Shown: piece by piece, positions 36,609 to 45,489 of the stretch | Position numbering within the stretch: position 1 is the stretch's first letter | How the letters are laid out: each line of letters opens with the position of its first letter | Source of the DNA: Lachnospiraceae bacterium | GTDB lineage: Bacteria; Bacillota; Clostridia; Lachnospirales; Lachnospiraceae | Direction of reading: 5' to 3' | Length of the DNA stretch: 64,000 nucleotides | Assembly (NCBI GenBank): GCA_022796795.1 | Contig: JAAWJI010000014.1 | Location: 1 to 64,000 of the forward strand | Position numbers and translations under genes: made by a program | The notes under the pieces: generated by a model | Databases searched by the model: none | What the model saw: only the letters and a program-made list of their open reading frames with translations | Told to the model about the DNA's origin: nothing

Positions 36609-39251
36609 ATGGAACTGATTTTGGTGTGCATCCTTATCTTCCGTGTTTTGCCGGAAATTATAACGTTGCTTATTTTCTGTAATAAACCCTGTGCGCAAGA
36701 GCACGGGAAGCTCCATGGATGGATTCTTCCGTTTCTGATTGCAGGAAGCGGAGGAATCAATTTCATAGTGTATTTTTATGTACATTCTTTTTTCAGGCCC
36801 CAGGAGCGTATTCTTGATACGGCTCAAAGAATTTTACAAATGCAGTTCAGCTATCAGGATATCTGCTATCTTCCCCATTCGTTTTTTATATGTCTGTTTT
36901 TTGCGGTGCTCCTGGGAATGCTCCTCCGGGGTTTTTGGAATCTTTTGGAAGGGAAAGCTTGTAGATTTTGTTTGGGACGAAAGAGAAAGTCCTATCTTTT
37001 TCTTATTTTTTCTCTCAGCTGTTTTGTTATGATTGGCTGTTACTCCTTTAGTTTTTCAGGTGTGAGGAGTATGGTGATCAATGAGGTCTGCGGAAGCAAT
37101 CAGACCTATTATCTTGATGCAGAAGGAACCCTGTCCGATTATGTAGAGCTTTATAATACAGGCAGTTTGCCTTGTGAGCTTCAGAACATGTATTTGTCGG
37201 ATGATGAAGAGGACCTTAACAAAGAACAGGTTCCCTTCTGTGTAGTGCCTGCGGGAGGCCATGTACTGGTAAAACTGAATCATGGAGCCTTTTCTGTTAG
37301 CAGACAGGGAAGCGATCATATTCTTTTGTCTGCTTCCGGCAGGATTTTGGATCAGGTTCATACAAAAGCCACAGAGGAAGACTTTGCTTATGCCAGAAGT
37401 GAGGACGGCTGTCCAGTGTGGGAGCAGCAGAGTTGTACCCCTGGATTTTCCAATTCCTTTGCCTTTCAGCTTCCGGGAGAGCCGGTACTTTCTCATAAAA
37501 GCGGATTTTATGAGGACGCCTTTGATCTGGTAATTTCTTCCGATCCGGGAACACGGGTTTATTATACCCTGGACGGGAGTATTCCTACAGAGGAATCTAT
37601 TCTCTATGAGACTCCCATTCCTGTATACGATCGAAGCCCGGAGGAAAATGTGCACCGCGCCAATGAGCATGTGACGCCTTTTTGGGTGGGCATTGTTCTG
37701 GAGAAGGAGCCGGTGGATAAGGCTTTCTTTCTTCGGGCTGTGGCTGTGGGAGAGGACGGCCGCCGCAGCGATGTGGTGACAGCCACTTATTTTATAGATC
37801 TTGAAAAATATCGGCAAAACCCGGTATTATCCATTGTTGCAGATGAGAAGGATTTATTTGGCGACGAAGGGATTTACGTCACAGGAGCCACCTACGATGA
37901 CTGGTATCTGGGAGGGCAGAATGGGGATGCGCCTACTCCGTTTTTCTACAAACGGGGCAGAAAATATGAGATTCCCGCCTATATAGAATATTTTTCAGAA
38001 GATCTTTCTTTCGCCCAGACAGTGGGCATGCGGATCAGCGGGTCCTCATCCAGGGAACTACCCCTCAAGCGCTTCTCCCTGTTTGCCCGGAAGGAATACA
38101 ACGGAAGCAGAATTTTTGAGGAAAATCTCTTTGGAAATGTGAGCAGCCATAAGCTTTCCCTGCGGGGCGGGTTTGCAAACGCCCTCTGTCAGAAATTGGT
38201 TGAAGACCGGGATGTAGCCGTACAGAGAAGCGTACAGGTATCTGTGTTTTTGAATGGGGAGTTCTGGTATCACACGAATATTTTTGAAAAATATGACGCC
38301 CGATATTTTGAAGAATACTATGGAATGGGACGGGATAATCTGGTTGTTATGAACAATGGCGGCGTCAATGAGGGAACAGAAGAGGATGGAGCGCTGATTC
38401 AGGAGCTCTATGATTTTTTGAATTCCCACAGCCTGGCGGATACCTCCCATTATGAGACCTTTATGGATATGATAGATGTCCAAAGCTATATTGATTACAT
38501 GTGCATCAACACTTATATTGATAACATGGATATCAGCGAGACCAAAAATGTGATTATGTGGCGTTCCCGGGAAAAGACGTCCAATGGTTATGAGGATGGA
38601 CGCTGGCGATGGAGTCTCTATGATCTGGACGCTATGGAATGGAGGGACGCTGCAGATTGGAACCTGGAAGCCCAGGAGGAGAAAAATTCTTTTGTTCTGA
38701 CACAGAAATATGCAGGGGGATACGCCTTACGTGAGCTTCCCATTTACCGGGAGCTGAAGGAAAATCCTGCTTTTCGCAGGCAGTATGTCTTGACTTTTAT
38801 GGATCTGGTGAATCAGAACTTTCGATATGAACGCGTGAAGGAGGTTATGGACAGCTGGAGCTATGATCTGGAAGACTTTCAGGTAGGCTATGGCGGCACC
38901 CAGGATATGGGATATTACGACAGCTTTTTCCGGAACAGAGCCTCCTATATAGTGCCCTATATGGCAGAGGAGTTTGGGCTGTCCGGTACTCTGGAGGATG
39001 TGACGCTTTCCGTAAATGATGTGGAGGGCGGATATATTCAGCTGAATACTATTCGGCCGGATTTCTCAGAAAACGGTACCTGGAGCGGAGCGTATTATAC
39101 GGATTATCCGGTGACAGCCACGGCGGTTGCAGGATCCGGTTATGTATTTCTGGGATGGGAAGGAGATGCCAGGTCCGGGGAAGCTTGTGTGGAGGTGCCA
39201 GTGAAGGAAGGAGGAATGAAACTGCATGCGGTGTTCGAACGTGTGGAATAG
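36609..39251 (+). CDS. CotH kinase family protein with N-terminal TMs, lamin-tail-like and chitobiase-like domains
   Basis: VINEVCGSNQTYYLDAEGTLSDYVELYNTGS (lamin tail-like); SDPGTRVYYTLDGSIPTEES (chitobiase-like); GMRISGSSSRELPLKRFSLFARKEYNGSRIFEENLF and WRWSLYDLDAMEW (CotH). Confidence 0.85.
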   Translation: MELILVCILIFRVLPEIITLLIFCNKPCAQEHGKLHGWILPFLIAGSGGINFIVYFYVHSFFRPQERILDTAQRILQMQFSYQDICYLPHSFFICLFFAVLLGMLLRGFWNLLEGKACRFCLGRKRKSYLFLIFSLSCFVMIGCYSFSFSGVRSMVINEVCGSNQTYYLDAEGTLSDYVELYNTGSLPCELQNMYLSDDEEDLNKEQVPFCVVPAGGHVLVKLNHGAFSVSRQGSDHILLSASGRILDQVHTKATEEDFAYARSEDGCPVWEQQSCTPGFSNSFAFQLPGEPVLSHKSGFYEDAFDLVISSDPGTRVYYTLDGSIPTEESILYETPIPVYDRSPEENVHRANEHVTPFWVGIVLEKEPVDKAFFLRAVAVGEDGRRSDVVTATYFIDLEKYRQNPVLSIVADEKDLFGDEGIYVTGATYDDWYLGGQNGDAPTPFFYKRGRKYEIPAYIEYFSEDLSFAQTVGMRISGSSSRELPLKRFSLFARKEYNGSRIFEENLFGNVSSHKLSLRGGFANALCQKLVEDRDVAVQRSVQVSVFLNGEFWYHTNIFEKYDARYFEEYYGMGRDNLVVMNNGGVNEGTEEDGALIQELYDFLNSHSLADTSHYETFMDMIDVQSYIDYMCINTYIDNMDISETKNVIMWRSREKTSNGYEDGRWRWSLYDLDAMEWRDAADWNLEAQEEKNSFVLTQKYAGGYALRELPIYRELKENPAFRRQYVLTFMDLVNQNFRYERVKEVMDSWSYDLEDFQVGYGGTQDMGYYDSFFRNRASYIVPYMAEEFGLSGTLEDVTLSVNDVEGGYIQLNTIRPDFSENGTWSGAYYTDYPVTATAVAGSGYVFLGWEGDARSGEACVEVPVKEGGMKLHAVFERVE

Positions 39252-40110
39252 TGTGGGATTACTGCTGTGCGTATGCCTTCTGGCGGGCTGCACGAACCAT
39301 GAGGGATCTTTGGAAGAGCAGGGGGCACAGACGGAAGAGGCCGTTTCCAGTGAGAAGCTCGGGGAAGAGTATGAGACCGTGTTTGCTGTGACCCGGGCAG
39401 ATGAAAGGACAGAGAATGAGAAAGAGATCCTGGTGGATCTGTCGGATATGCCCAATCCTTATAAAATCCAGGATGGGGGCACATACCGGCTCACGGGCTC
39501 TCTCTATGGAAGGATCTGTATTGAGGCAGAGGAGCAGATCGTGCATTTGATCCTGGATAACGCTTCCGTCTACTCCGGCTCAGGACCTGCCATTCAGGTG
39601 AATTCGGCGGGAAAGGTAGTTCTCACCTTGGCGGAGGATACGGTAAATACCCTGCAGGATTCCGGAACTTATCAGGTGATGGGAGAGGAAAACGCCTGCA
39701 TTTACAGTATGTGCGATTTTACAGTCAACGGAAGCGGCGCTTTGAACATTCACGGCTATTACAAGGATGGAATACACTCCCGGGATGTGGTAAAGATTCT
39801 GGGGGGAGAACTCTATATCCAGGCAAAACGGGATGGAATTCGGGGAAATGATGGAATTCTCATTGGCGGAGGAGCGTTGGAAATAGAGAGCGAGGGCACA
39901 GGTCTGCATACCACAAAATCTGGAAAGGCCGGAAGGGGAAATATAGAGATTCTGGATGGAAATGTGACCATGATTTCCGGTGAATATGCAGTACATGCCC
40001 AGGGAGATCTCTGTGTGAGAGAATGCCTCATGCTTGCCAAAGGAATTTTTGCGGACCTGGAAGCAGAGGGAGCTTTGTATATTCAAGAGGAGTGTCTCCA
40101 GGATGAATAG
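39226..40110 (+). CDS. Carbohydrate-binding-domain lipoprotein, Cthe_2159/DUF4353 family
   Basis: Lipobox LLLCVCLLAGCTNHEG; beta-helix-like ILDNASVYSGSGPAIQVNSAGKVVLTLAEDTVNTLQD...GYYKDGIHSRDVVKILGGELYIQAKRDGIRGNDGI. Confidence 0.8.
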   Translation: MRCSNVWNSVGLLLCVCLLAGCTNHEGSLEEQGAQTEEAVSSEKLGEEYETVFAVTRADERTENEKEILVDLSDMPNPYKIQDGGTYRLTGSLYGRICIEAEEQIVHLILDNASVYSGSGPAIQVNSAGKVVLTLAEDTVNTLQDSGTYQVMGEENACIYSMCDFTVNGSGALNIHGYYKDGIHSRDVVKILGGELYIQAKRDGIRGNDGILIGGGALEIESEGTGLHTTKSGKAGRGNIEILDGNVTMISGEYAVHAQGDLCVRECLMLAKGIFADLEAEGALYIQEECLQDE

Positions 40111-40786
40111 ATATCGGCACGAATATAAATATTTACTGAACAGTTCCCAGGAGTGTGTCTTAAGGCTGCGGGCTTTTGGGCTTTTGGAACAGGATTCCCA
40201 TGTCCGGGAGGATGGAACTTATGTGGTTCGAAGCCTTTATTTTGACGATTATGAGGATACCTGTCTCTTTGAGAATGAGAGCGGCACAGATTGCCGGACA
40301 AAGTTTCGGATTCGATATTATAATGACGACAGCTCCCGGATACAGTTGGAAAAAAAGAGCAAATACCGGGGCATGACCCAAAAGGAAGCCTGTCTTCTGG
40401 AAGAGGAGGAATATAGATCGCTGATCTTAGGCCATATGCCCCAGCTCAGTGAAGGAATGCCGAAACAAAAGAAAGAGCTTCTTTTAGAGATGCAGCTGCG
40501 CAATCTGCTGCCCAAGGTAATCGTAACCTATGAGAGAGTTCCTTTTATTTATCCCACAGGAAACGTCAGGGTGACCTTTGACCGGAATATTTCTTCATCC
40601 TTTGACACGGAGCATTTTCTGACAGGCGTCTATGGGGAACGTCCCATATTTCCCCCTGGCCGAAGTATTCTGGAAGTCAAATGGGATGAGCTGCTTCCTC
40701 TTCATGTAAAAGAGGCCATGGAAATGGAACTGCTGGAATGGACGGCATTCTCTAAATATTATATGTGCAGGAGATATCATTTGTAA
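40103..40786 (+). CDS. Polyphosphate polymerase domain-containing protein (VTC domain)
   Basis: RHEYKYLL, VRSLYFDD, KFRIRYYNDD, QLEKKSKYRGMTQKEA, VRVTFDRNI, ILEVKWDELLP (VTC tunnel residues retained); start at 40103. Confidence 0.87.
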   Translation: MNRYRHEYKYLLNSSQECVLRLRAFGLLEQDSHVREDGTYVVRSLYFDDYEDTCLFENESGTDCRTKFRIRYYNDDSSRIQLEKKSKYRGMTQKEACLLEEEEYRSLILGHMPQLSEGMPKQKKELLLEMQLRNLLPKVIVTYERVPFIYPTGNVRVTFDRNISSSFDTEHFLTGVYGERPIFPPGRSILEVKWDELLPLHVKEAMEMELLEWTAFSKYYMCRRYHL

Positions 40787-40868
40787 GCGACGGTTTTGCG
40801 ATCTTCAAAAGTATGAGAGAATGACGCGGGCCAGACGGTTACATTCTATAGTAAACGGAGGGAGAAAC

Positions 40869-41543
40869 ATGGAAATTATGGATATACTCAGGAAAACATT
40901 TTTGCAGGGATATGCCACCAGCGATATTGGGGTAAGCACCATCTTCGTCTGTATTTTGTGTACAGCGTTTATAGGAGCCTATATTTTTGTAATCTACAAA
41001 AATATCAATAAAAATTCCTTCTACAACCGAAATTTTAATTTGTCCCTGATGGGAATGGCGATTATTACAGCGGCCATTATTCTCACAATTCAGTCGAATA
41101 TTGTCGTATCTCTGGGAATGGTAGGCGCTTTGTCCATCATCCGTTTTCGGACAGCCATCAAGGATCCTATGGACCTGGTATTTTTATTCTGGTCTATCAG
41201 TGTGGGAATTATCTGCGGCGCAGGATTTGCGCTGATTGCGGCCATAGCCTCTCTTGCCCTGACTGTTGTCATCGTAATCTTTTCCATGATGCCGGAGTCT
41301 AAGGGTACCCTGATCCTGGTGGTCAACGCGGTTTCCCATAAAAAGGAAGAGACAATCATGGAATTTGTGAAGGAAACCTGTTCTTACGTGCGAACCAGGG
41401 CATGCAATGTTACAAAAACAAATTTGAATCTTGCCATTGAGGTGCGGGTAAAGGACAGGAGCGCCCTGATTGACGGATTAATGGAAATGGATGGCGTCAC
41501 ATCTGCGTCACTTGTGGAACATGACGGAGATGTGACAGTATAA
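40869..41543 (+). CDS. DUF4956 family membrane protein
   Basis: NFNLSLMGMAIITAAIILTIQSNIVVSLGMVGALSIIRFRTAIKDPMDLVFLFWSISVGIICGAG; start at 40869 after RBS ggagggag. Confidence 0.87.
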   Translation: MEIMDILRKTFLQGYATSDIGVSTIFVCILCTAFIGAYIFVIYKNINKNSFYNRNFNLSLMGMAIITAAIILTIQSNIVVSLGMVGALSIIRFRTAIKDPMDLVFLFWSISVGIICGAGFALIAAIASLALTVVIVIFSMMPESKGTLILVVNAVSHKKEETIMEFVKETCSYVRTRACNVTKTNLNLAIEVRVKDRSALIDGLMEMDGVTSASLVEHDGDVTV

Positions 41544-41562
41544 CCGTAGAATAGAGGAAATA

Positions 41563-42462
41563 CTAGGCTTTCAAAGCGGCCTGAAACGCATCCTCAGAAA
41601 GCAGAGCGCCTCTGGTTTCCACCACCGCGGCGGCGATGCGGTTGGCGTCAGCAACAGCCTCTTTCATGGAAGCTCCCTGGTGCAGGCGGGCTATAACCGC
41701 CCCAATATGAGAATCGCCGGCTCCGATGGTATCGATTTGCTTTGCCTTTACGCCGGGAACAAAGGCCTGCTCTTCCCCCATATCGTAGTAGGCGCCTTTT
41801 TCGCCCAAGGTGACAATCACCGTGTTGCCCGTCTTCTGGTACAGCGCCTGGGCGCCTTGTTCCACACAGGTCTCTCCTGTATAATCCAGTACTTCAGTCT
41901 CATTGAGATGGAGTACCGGGGAGAGGGCAAAGAGCCTGTCCAACAGATTCTGGGAGATTACCTGGATCCGGGGACCGGGGGCAAAGAAGATTTGGTAGGA
42001 GGGATGCTGCTCCAGGTATTCTACAATATGAACGCCTGTGGCTTCCTCGATTTCCAGTCCGCAGATATATACGCTGCCAATAGAATCAGGGTCCAGCAGG
42101 TCAAACCATTCCGGGTAAAACCGGTATTCCGCTCCATGGTAGGAGGCAAAGGTCCGCTCGCCGGAATCCTCCACAAAACAATAGCAGCAGCCGTTTTCCT
42201 GGAGTGGAGTAGGAATGGGGCTCTGGATGCCCCGTTTTTTTAATTCTTCCCGGACAAAGTGGCCGTAGGTGCCTGTGCCTACCGGGGAAAACAGGGTATA
42301 GGGCACCTGAAAATGACGGATCATGTCCGAGGTGTTGTAGGCGCAGCCTCCCAGGGACATGGATTGGGTGCGTACATGAACGTCCTCGCTGGTGGTGGGA
42401 AGATGGGGCAGCTGAATGATGACATCCACCACGGTGGAGCCAATGACTAATACTTGTTTCAT
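41563..42462 (-). CDS. PfkB family carbohydrate kinase
   Basis: MKQVLVIGSTVVDVIIQLPHLP, SLGGCAYNTSDMIRHF, QIDTIGAGDSHIGAVIARL; preferred start 42462 (GGAG upstream). Confidence 0.9.
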   Translation of the reverse strand: MKQVLVIGSTVVDVIIQLPHLPTTSEDVHVRTQSMSLGGCAYNTSDMIRHFQVPYTLFSPVGTGTYGHFVREELKKRGIQSPIPTPLQENGCCYCFVEDSGERTFASYHGAEYRFYPEWFDLLDPDSIGSVYICGLEIEEATGVHIVEYLEQHPSYQIFFAPGPRIQVISQNLLDRLFALSPVLHLNETEVLDYTGETCVEQGAQALYQKTGNTVIVTLGEKGAYYDMGEEQAFVPGVKAKQIDTIGAGDSHIGAVIARLHQGASMKEAVADANRIAAAVVETRGALLSEDAFQAALKA

Positions 42463-42631
42463 AAAGGTTATCTCCATAGTATAATTTAGCTGAGACAGGA
42501 AGAGATTTTGCATCTGACCTCCTGCATGGCGGAAAAGATGCAAAGACTTAAGCGTCCTGAAAAACAGCGATTTTATCTTACCATATGTGATACAAAAAAG
42601 AAAGTGGGTGTGGAAATGAAAAAAGAAAAAG

Positions 42632-42769
42632 TTGGTGGACGGCGTAATTTTAAAGGACCATGGAAGACTTGTTCTGGATGAAGATGCACTTATGGAGGAA
42701 GGCCTGGAGGCCCAGAGGCGTGTACTGGAGCGGGGACAGGGACAGGCCAAGGTGCTTTATTTTCGTTAA
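42632..42769 (+). CDS. Short ORF (about 45 aa), uncertain
   Basis: VDGVILKDHGRLVLDEDALMEEGLEAQRRVLERGQGQAKVLYFR*; no strong RBS or recognised family; overlaps spurious 5' part of the 42660 ORF call. Confidence 0.2.
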   Translation: MVDGVILKDHGRLVLDEDALMEEGLEAQRRVLERGQGQAKVLYFR

Positions 42770-42830
42770 GCATGCAGGGCATTTGCCAAGGGCAGGCGCT
42801 GTATGGCTGGAGAAAAAGGAGACTAGGAAT

Positions 42831-43442
42831 ATGAATATATTGATGATCAACGGGTGTATCCGGGGAGAGGAATCCCGGACCTGGAAACTGGCAGAAGCGT
42901 TTCTGGAAGCCATGAGGCAATCGGCGCCCAAGGACATTTCCTATAAGTATCGGCAACTGGATTTGGATAAGCTTGATTTGAAGCCCTTGATGGGAGAATT
43001 CTTTTGGCAGCGGCAGCGCCTGCTGGAGGAAAATAACCGGCAGCATCCCCGGTTTGCTTATGCCCATGAGTTTGCACAGGCAGACCGGATTTTGGTAGCG
43101 GCCCCTTTTTGGGATCTGAGCGTGCCGGCGGTGGTGAAGCTGTATATTGAAAATATTTCCCTGGACGGAATCACCTTTGGCTGCAATGAAAAAGGGATGT
43201 ACGGCATGTGCCGGGCCAGGGATCTGCTTTTCTTTACTACCCGGGGCGGATTTTACGGTAATGGGCCCCTGGAGCAGGGAGTCCGCTATCTGGAAGCTTT
43301 GTGCGCCATGTTTGGAATTCCCAAATTTGACTCTGTCTGCGCGGAGGGCATAGATATGGTTCCGGAACAGGCCCAGGAGATTATGGAGGAGGCTCTGGCA
43401 AAAGCCCGAAAGGCCGGGGAAGAATACTGGAACATGGGTTGA
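42831..43442 (+). CDS. NAD(P)H oxidoreductase, flavodoxin-like fold (azoreductase/flavodoxin_2 type)
   Basis: MNILMINGCIRGEESRTWKLAEAFLEAM, APFWDLSVPAVVKLYIENI, FFTTRGGFYG; start at 42831. Confidence 0.85.
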   Translation: MNILMINGCIRGEESRTWKLAEAFLEAMRQSAPKDISYKYRQLDLDKLDLKPLMGEFFWQRQRLLEENNRQHPRFAYAHEFAQADRILVAAPFWDLSVPAVVKLYIENISLDGITFGCNEKGMYGMCRARDLLFFTTRGGFYGNGPLEQGVRYLEALCAMFGIPKFDSVCAEGIDMVPEQAQEIMEEALAKARKAGEEYWNMG

Positions 43443-43460
43443 GGAAAGAAAGGAAATGGT

Positions 43461-43958
43461 ATGGTAAGAGAAATTTTAAAGCTTGGGGATCCCAGGCTCT
43501 ATGAAATCAGCGAGGCTGTTTCCAAAAAGGAGCAGCCCGCTTTACGGGAATGGGTGGAGGATCTTCACGATACCCTGATGGACTACCGCAAAACCTACGG
43601 GGCAGGCCGGGCCGTGGCCGCGCCCCAGATCGGGATTCCCAAACGGCTTCTCTACATGTATACGGACAAGCCCTATGTGTTTGTGAATCCCACCCTCACC
43701 TTTCCCGATGAAGAGCGGTATAGTTTGATGGATGACTGCATGTCTTTTCCGGGGCTTATGGTGCGGGTGGAGCGCTACCGGCGGTCGGTCATAGAATATC
43801 TGGATGAAACGTTTTCCCCTCAAAGGATGGAGCTGGAGGGAGATCTCTCGGAGCTTCTGCAGCATGAGTATGATCATCTGGACGGAATTTTAGCTACCAT
43901 GCGGGCGGTGGACAATCAGTCCTTGTTTCTGGGACAGATGAAGCGGGAGGGAATATGA
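43461..43958 (+). CDS. def: Peptide deformylase (divergent)
   Basis: GAGRAVAAPQIGIPKR (motif I), MDDCMSFPG (divergent motif II, canonical EGCLS), LLQHEYDHLDG (HExxH motif III). Confidence 0.85.
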   Translation: MVREILKLGDPRLYEISEAVSKKEQPALREWVEDLHDTLMDYRKTYGAGRAVAAPQIGIPKRLLYMYTDKPYVFVNPTLTFPDEERYSLMDDCMSFPGLMVRVERYRRSVIEYLDETFSPQRMELEGDLSELLQHEYDHLDGILATMRAVDNQSLFLGQMKREGI

Positions 43959-43996
43959 GAGAACTCTGAAAGAACTGTGAAAGGAATGAGGAAGAT

Positions 43997-45367
43997 ATGA
44001 AAACATTGCTGAAAAATGCCATGATTGTAACCATGAACAAAGACGGACAGGTTTTCACAAAAGGAAACCTGCTTTTTGAGGAGGACAGAATCCTCCAGGT
44101 AGGGAATGATCCTGTGGAGGAGAGAGCCTGTGATCAGGTCCTGGATCTGACGGGAAAGCTTGTGATGCCGGGTCTTGTGAATACCCATGTACATACCTCC
44201 CAGCAGCTGGCCAGAGGACTGGCGGATGACGTGGATCTTCTCACTTGGCTGAGGGACCGGATCTGGCCCTATGAGAGCCATATGACAGAGGAAGATTCCT
44301 ATATTTCCACCCTGTTCTGCGCTGCAGAGCAGATCCGGGCGGGGGTTACGGCCATTGCGGAGCCGGGCGGGCAGTTTGTATCCGGGATGGCCCGGGCCAT
44401 TGAAAAAGCAGGAATTCGGGCGGAGCTGGCAAACTCTGTCATGGACTGTGGGGAAGGCCTGCCCCAAAACTGGCAGAGGAGCACAAAAGAAGAGCTGGAC
44501 CGGCAGGTGGAGGATATTAAGCGGTTCCATGGAACTGCAGATGGCAGGATTCAGGTCTGGTTTGGGGTGCGAACTATTTTCAATGCCACAGACCAGCTGC
44601 TGCAGCAGACTAAGGAGCTGGCGGACAAGTACAAGGTGGGAATTCATATGCATGTGGCGGAGGCAAAGGCCGAGGTGGACTATGCCAAGGAGCGCTATGG
44701 GGTGCAGACCGTCACCCATCTTCGGGATCTGGGCTTTCTGGGGCCTAACCTGTTGGCAGCCCACACTGTGTGGCTCACCAATGAGGAGGTGGAGATGTTT
44801 CGGGATTACGGAGTGAAATCCTCCCACAATCCAGCCTCTGCCATGCGGGTATTGGGCTTTGCCAAGGTGCCCCGGATGCTGCGGGAGGGAGTCTGTGTAG
44901 CCATTGGCACGGACGGAGCTCCCACGAACAACCGTATGGATATGGTGGATGAGATGTGGGTGACTTCCCTGATTCACAAGGGCTGGCGGCTGGACCCAAC
45001 GGTGGTAAAGGCTCAGGAAATTCTGCGCATGGCTACCTGGAATGGAGCCAGGGCTCTCCTGCAGGAGGACCAGTACGGAAGCCTGGAGCCGGGAAAGAAG
45101 GCGGATCTTATCATTGTCAATCCGGATTCCGTAGGGATGCAGCCCATGCATGACCCCATAGCCAATCTGGTCACCTCCATGCATTCTACCAATGTGGAGA
45201 GTACCATCTGCAATGGAAAATGGCTTATGCGGGAGCGGAAGCTTCTGACCCTGGACGAGGATGCTTTAATTCAGGAGGCAAAGCTTCGGGCCCAGAGCAT
45301 TCGCAGCCGGGCCGGGATCCGGATGCCGGAGCGTTTTCCCATGATAACATGTCCATCGGATCGGTAA
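43997..45367 (+). CDS. Amidohydrolase family protein (MTA/SAH deaminase/TrzN-like)
   Basis: MPGLVNTHVHTSQQLARGLADDVDLLTWLRDRIWP, GIHMHVAEAKAEV, AIGTDGAPTNNRMDM, GSLEPGKKADLIIV. Confidence 0.9.
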   Translation: MKTLLKNAMIVTMNKDGQVFTKGNLLFEEDRILQVGNDPVEERACDQVLDLTGKLVMPGLVNTHVHTSQQLARGLADDVDLLTWLRDRIWPYESHMTEEDSYISTLFCAAEQIRAGVTAIAEPGGQFVSGMARAIEKAGIRAELANSVMDCGEGLPQNWQRSTKEELDRQVEDIKRFHGTADGRIQVWFGVRTIFNATDQLLQQTKELADKYKVGIHMHVAEAKAEVDYAKERYGVQTVTHLRDLGFLGPNLLAAHTVWLTNEEVEMFRDYGVKSSHNPASAMRVLGFAKVPRMLREGVCVAIGTDGAPTNNRMDMVDEMWVTSLIHKGWRLDPTVVKAQEILRMATWNGARALLQEDQYGSLEPGKKADLIIVNPDSVGMQPMHDPIANLVTSMHSTNVESTICNGKWLMRERKLLTLDEDALIQEAKLRAQSIRSRAGIRMPERFPMITCPSDR

Positions 45368-45426
45368 TCATGGATTGTATATCATACGTCTGCTTTAAGA
45401 GCTGTGAGAGAACAGAGGCCTTGAAA

Positions 45427-45466
45427 CAGGGATAGCTGTGACGAAAATCCGTCATGACTATCCCTG
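45427..45466. terminator. Hairpin between convergent amidohydrolase and subtilase genes
   Basis: CAGGGATAG (45427-45435) / CTATCCCTG (45458-45466) with inner TGACG/CGTCA pairing; lies between convergent stops. Confidence 0.5.
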
Positions 45467-45489
45467 AATGGACGGGTTATTTTTTGGAT

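Noticed and set aside
43916-45184. 422-aa minus-strand ORF opposite the amidohydrolase
   Set aside because: Antisense shadow ORF; the sense frame has full amidohydrolase motifs.
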